64,000 bases of DNA, from the NCBI GenBank assembly GCA_016936555.1, contig JAFGXR010000033.1, positions 1 through 64,000 on the forward strand, read 5' to 3'. Each line of letters begins with the position of its first letter. The first letter of the stretch is position 1. Shown piece after piece: positions 61,646-64,000 of this stretch. Origin of the DNA: Spirochaetales bacterium. GTDB lineage: Bacteria; Spirochaetota; Spirochaetia; DSM-2461. The position numbers and the translations under genes are program-made. Below the pieces are notes generated by a model. It had not been told where the DNA came from. It made no database searches and worked only from the letters and a program-made list of their open reading frames with translations.

Positions 61646-63799
61646 ATGAAGAAATTTACATCGCTATTTCTGCTATCCGCTCTATTCTTTATTTCTCCGC
61701 TTGGTGCGGAAGCTGGTGAATCTGCGGAATTAACCCATGCCATGACCAATCTTGTATTTCAGCTCGGATTGATTATTTTTGCCGCCAGGCTCGGCGGAAA
61801 ACTCTTCAGGAAATTCAAGCTGCCGGTCGTTCTGGGGGAACTGGTTATCGGGATACTGATCGGCCCCTATATGCTGGGAGGGATCGCTCTTCCCGGATTT
61901 GCAGATGGTCTCTTTCCTCTTGCTGTGAATCAGTCCATTCCCGTATCCCAGGAACTCTACGGTTTCAGTACGATTGCATCCATCATTCTGCTTTTTATTG
62001 CCGGTCTGGAAACTGATCTTTCTCTTTTTCTCCGTTACAGCCTGAAAGGGTCCATAATCGGATTGGGCGGGATAATCCTTCCTTTTGTACTCGGCAGCTC
62101 TGTGGGCATGTTTTTTTTACAGAAGCCTTTTATGGATTCGCAGGTCCTGATGCTGGGGCTTATCGGCGTAGCCACTTCCGTCGGAATCTCAGCCCGAATA
62201 CTTTCCGAACAGAGAAAAATGGATTCCCCTGAAGGGGTTACGATACTGGCTGCCGCTGTTATAGATGATGTTGTCGGGATTATTCTCCTGGCGATAGTCC
62301 TGGGAATTATCACAATCATATCCGGAGGTGACAGCGGTTCTCTTCCCTGGGGGAAAATCGGTTTGATCGCCCTCAAAGCCATAGCTGTCTGGCTTGGCTT
62401 TACGGCGGCCGGACTTATCTTCGCCCGGAAGATCAGCAGGTTTCTCAAGTCCTTCCGCAGCGTGACGGTCTTTTCGATCTTATCGCTGGGGCTCGCTTTC
62501 ATTCTTTCCGGAATTTTTGAAAAGGCCGGTCTGGCTATGATTATCGGGGCTTATGTCATGGGGCTGACTTTATCGAAGACCGATATCAGTTTTGTGATCC
62601 AGGAACACCTTCATTCCCTCCATGAATTTTTCGTTCCCATTTTCTTTACAGTTATGGGAATGCTTGTAAATATAAACGCGCTTATGTCCCGGGAGGTCAT
62701 TCTCATCGGGCTGATTTATTCGGCTGCGGCGATCGGGGGAAAAATTATAGGCGGCGGAATTCCCTCTCTTTTTCTTCACTTCAACAGGACAGGAGCGCTG
62801 CGCATCGGATTGGGATTGGTCCCCAGGGGTGAGGTGGCGCTTATTATCGCCGGAATCGGTTTGTCAACAGGTTATCTCAGCGAGGAGATGTTCGGCGTTG
62901 CTGTGCTCATGGTCCTTATGACCGTTCTGACGGCTCCCCCCATGCTCGAAAAAGTGCTGAAAAAAGAGATGCGCGGGACGAGGGATGAGCTTGGGGACAG
63001 CAATCTCACTACGACTGTCTTTGATTACCCCTCTCAGGAAATGACAGACTTTCTCATTACGAAAATCCTGCTTGAAATGAAAGAGGAGGGGTTTTACATC
63101 CACTCTATGGAAGCGGGTGAGCGGATCTATCAGATGAGAAAAGATGAGATGTTTCTGACCATGACAGTTTCGGATCACTCTATTTCCATAACCTCTCAGG
63201 TTTCGGAAGTGGGGTTTGTAAAAACGCTTGTATATGAGTCATTGTTGAAACTTCATGAAACCGTTAACAAACTGAAGAATACTTCGAAACCGGAATCTCT
63301 TCAAAAAGATCTTTCTGAAGAAACAGAAGCAGCTGCTTTTGATCTTTTTAAATACATCGATTTGTCCAGTCTGTCGGTAAATCTGAAAAGCACCGATAAG
63401 GAAAGCGTTATCAACGAGTTGATTGATCTTCTGATGAAATCCGGAAGACTGAGAGATACAGAGGAATGCCGCAGGGCTGTTTTTGAAAGAGAATCTACGA
63501 TGAGCACGGGAATGCAGCACGGTATTGCGCTGCCCCATGGCAAGAGCAATGGCGTCGATTCATTATGTGCAGCAGTGGGTATCAGCAGAAAAGGAGTCGA
63601 TTTCAGTTCCATTGATGGCGAACCGAGCCATATTTTCATACTGATATTATCACCGAAAAATAATTCGGGACCTCATATACAGTTCCTATCATCGATCAGC
63701 GCCATACTGAATAATCCGGAAGCCAGAAATGCTCTTTCCCGTTCTGGAACAAAGAAAGAACTTATGTTCAATCTGAAAGCCTATTCGACCAGAAAATAA
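61646..63799 (+). CDS. CPA2 cation:proton antiporter fused to PTS EIIA-Ntr domain
   Basis: The protein (717 residues from ATG 61646, which follows GGGG; an ATG lies 12 bases upstream) starts with a signal-peptide-like segment, then a CPA2/KefB-type domain of about twelve helices (residues 25-430; LGELVIGILIGPYMLGG, RLGLVPRGEVALIIAG-like GLVPRGEVALIIAG). Residues 430-560 are a cytosolic linker. Residues 570-717 form a PTS EIIA (fructose/Ntr) domain with phospho-acceptor His in GIALPHGKS. The fusion suggests ion transport tuned by PTS phosphorylation state. Transported ion (Na or K) is unknown. Confidence 0.9.
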   Translation: MKKFTSLFLLSALFFISPLGAEAGESAELTHAMTNLVFQLGLIIFAARLGGKLFRKFKLPVVLGELVIGILIGPYMLGGIALPGFADGLFPLAVNQSIPVSQELYGFSTIASIILLFIAGLETDLSLFLRYSLKGSIIGLGGIILPFVLGSSVGMFFLQKPFMDSQVLMLGLIGVATSVGISARILSEQRKMDSPEGVTILAAAVIDDVVGIILLAIVLGIITIISGGDSGSLPWGKIGLIALKAIAVWLGFTAAGLIFARKISRFLKSFRSVTVFSILSLGLAFILSGIFEKAGLAMIIGAYVMGLTLSKTDISFVIQEHLHSLHEFFVPIFFTVMGMLVNINALMSREVILIGLIYSAAAIGGKIIGGGIPSLFLHFNRTGALRIGLGLVPRGEVALIIAGIGLSTGYLSEEMFGVAVLMVLMTVLTAPPMLEKVLKKEMRGTRDELGDSNLTTTVFDYPSQEMTDFLITKILLEMKEEGFYIHSMEAGERIYQMRKDEMFLTMTVSDHSISITSQVSEVGFVKTLVYESLLKLHETVNKLKNTSKPESLQKDLSEETEAAAFDLFKYIDLSSLSVNLKSTDKESVINELIDLLMKSGRLRDTEECRRAVFERESTMSTGMQHGIALPHGKSNGVDSLCAAVGISRKGVDFSSIDGEPSHIFILILSPKNNSGPHIQFLSSISAILNNPEARNALSRSGTKKELMFNLKAYSTRK

Positions 63800-64000
63800 T
63801 TAATCGGGAAATTTCCCGGCAATTTTATAGATGAAGGTAACAGATTCGATGAATTTCTTCTTCTCTTCCTTTGAAACAGCTGACAGTTTCCAGTTTATGC
63901 TTTCATTGATCTCAGCAATGGCTTCTTTATAGATTTTCATGCCCGTATCAGTCAGATGTATGCTGACTTTGCGCCGGTCATCGGTATGCCGTTCACAGAC
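63800..64000 (-). CDS. MarR-family transcriptional regulator (3' part)
   Basis: Reading leftward from the window edge, 66 residues are visible, ending in a TAA at 63800-63802. They contain the MarR wing DDRRKVSIHLTDTG and the C-terminal dimerisation helix (KEEKKKFIESVTFIYKIAG). The N-terminal half lies beyond the window. The stop abuts that of the antiporter gene with no gap. Confidence 0.8.
   Translation of the reverse strand, partial: VCERHTDDRRKVSIHLTDTGMKIYKEAIAEINESINWKLSAVSKEEKKKFIESVTFIYKIAGKFPD

Noticed and set aside
1-64000. mobile elements, CRISPR arrays, toxin-antitoxin or phage genes
   Set aside because: No transposase, integrase, direct-repeat array or related gene was found. 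The nearest thing to a transfer signal is the composition of the pur cluster, which is a phylogenetic argument only.

Overview
The window looks like a chromosomal segment of a free-living, saccharolytic, Gram-negative-type spirochaete (Spirochaetaceae-like). The basis is inference from content: an Mla-type lipid-transport operon and several lipoproteins imply an outer membrane, CheW and CheY-type proteins imply motility, a cellobiose phosphorylase implies plant-polymer use, and many small conserved proteins resemble spirochaete hypotheticals. No phylogeny could be run. Genes are tightly packed on both strands, with frequent 1-14 bp overlaps and good Shine-Dalgarno sites. No insertion sequence, prophage, CRISPR array or plasmid gene was seen.

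Layout. 1-2.3 kb: tRNA-Pro, then a leftward metalloregulator-pyrK-pyrD operon. 2.3-6.7 kb: small hypotheticals, a nucleotidyltransferase-like protein overlapping an exported HExxH protein, ribosomal protein L28, a PhnP-like metallohydrolase. 6.7-12.2 kb: lipoamide dehydrogenase converging on RecQ, a ferredoxin-nitroreductase, a response regulator and a ROK repressor. 12.3-15.9 kb: cellobiose phosphorylase behind a well-formed promoter and operator, then metF. 15.9-20.5 kb (leftward): membrane protein, M29 aminopeptidase, folC, a HisD-family dehydrogenase, an FHA protein. 20.5-23.5 kb: Hpt and receiver proteins without a histidine kinase, facing cheW. 23.5-33.9 kb: an M28-like membrane pseudo-peptidase, a spirochaete hypothetical, serC with its DUF1015 partner, an M48 protease, a zinc-ribbon protein, a DEAD-box helicase, an alkyltransferase-like protein. 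34-39.4 kb: mlaE-mlaF-mlaD-TPR lipoprotein-AI-2E transporter, then a PAS protein. 39.4-45.6 kb: PpiC-type isomerase, a cytidylyltransferase-like protein, proA-proB, a DUF2807 lipoprotein and a surface 5'-nucleotidase. 45.7-55.1 kb: a guanine-type purine riboswitch followed by purL-E-C-F-M-N-D. 55.1-60.4 kb: cobalamin-dependent metH split into two genes, then pdxS-pdxT. 60.4-64 kb: a DUF3754 protein, a CPA2 antiporter fused to a PTS EIIA domain, and the 3' part of a MarR-type regulator.

How the genes fit together. The right half concentrates biosynthesis of purines, methionine/folate one-carbon units and PLP. metF makes 5-methyl-THF, the substrate of MetH; folC retains folates; PurN consumes formyl-THF. 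The riboswitch should shut the whole pur operon when guanine or hypoxanthine is abundant. The PurL resembles the single-chain clostridial form, which together with the riboswitch suggests (inference) that the cluster came from a Firmicutes-like donor.

Most notable observations: the purine riboswitch; a HisD homologue with swapped zinc-site residues and a lost substrate histidine; two genes whose best-placed start codon is ATT and one with CTG; possible leaderless promoters, clearest at the PAS gene; the kinase-less phosphorelay set; and a degenerate M28 domain on a membrane protein. I did not find a clearly new multi-gene defence or mobile system.
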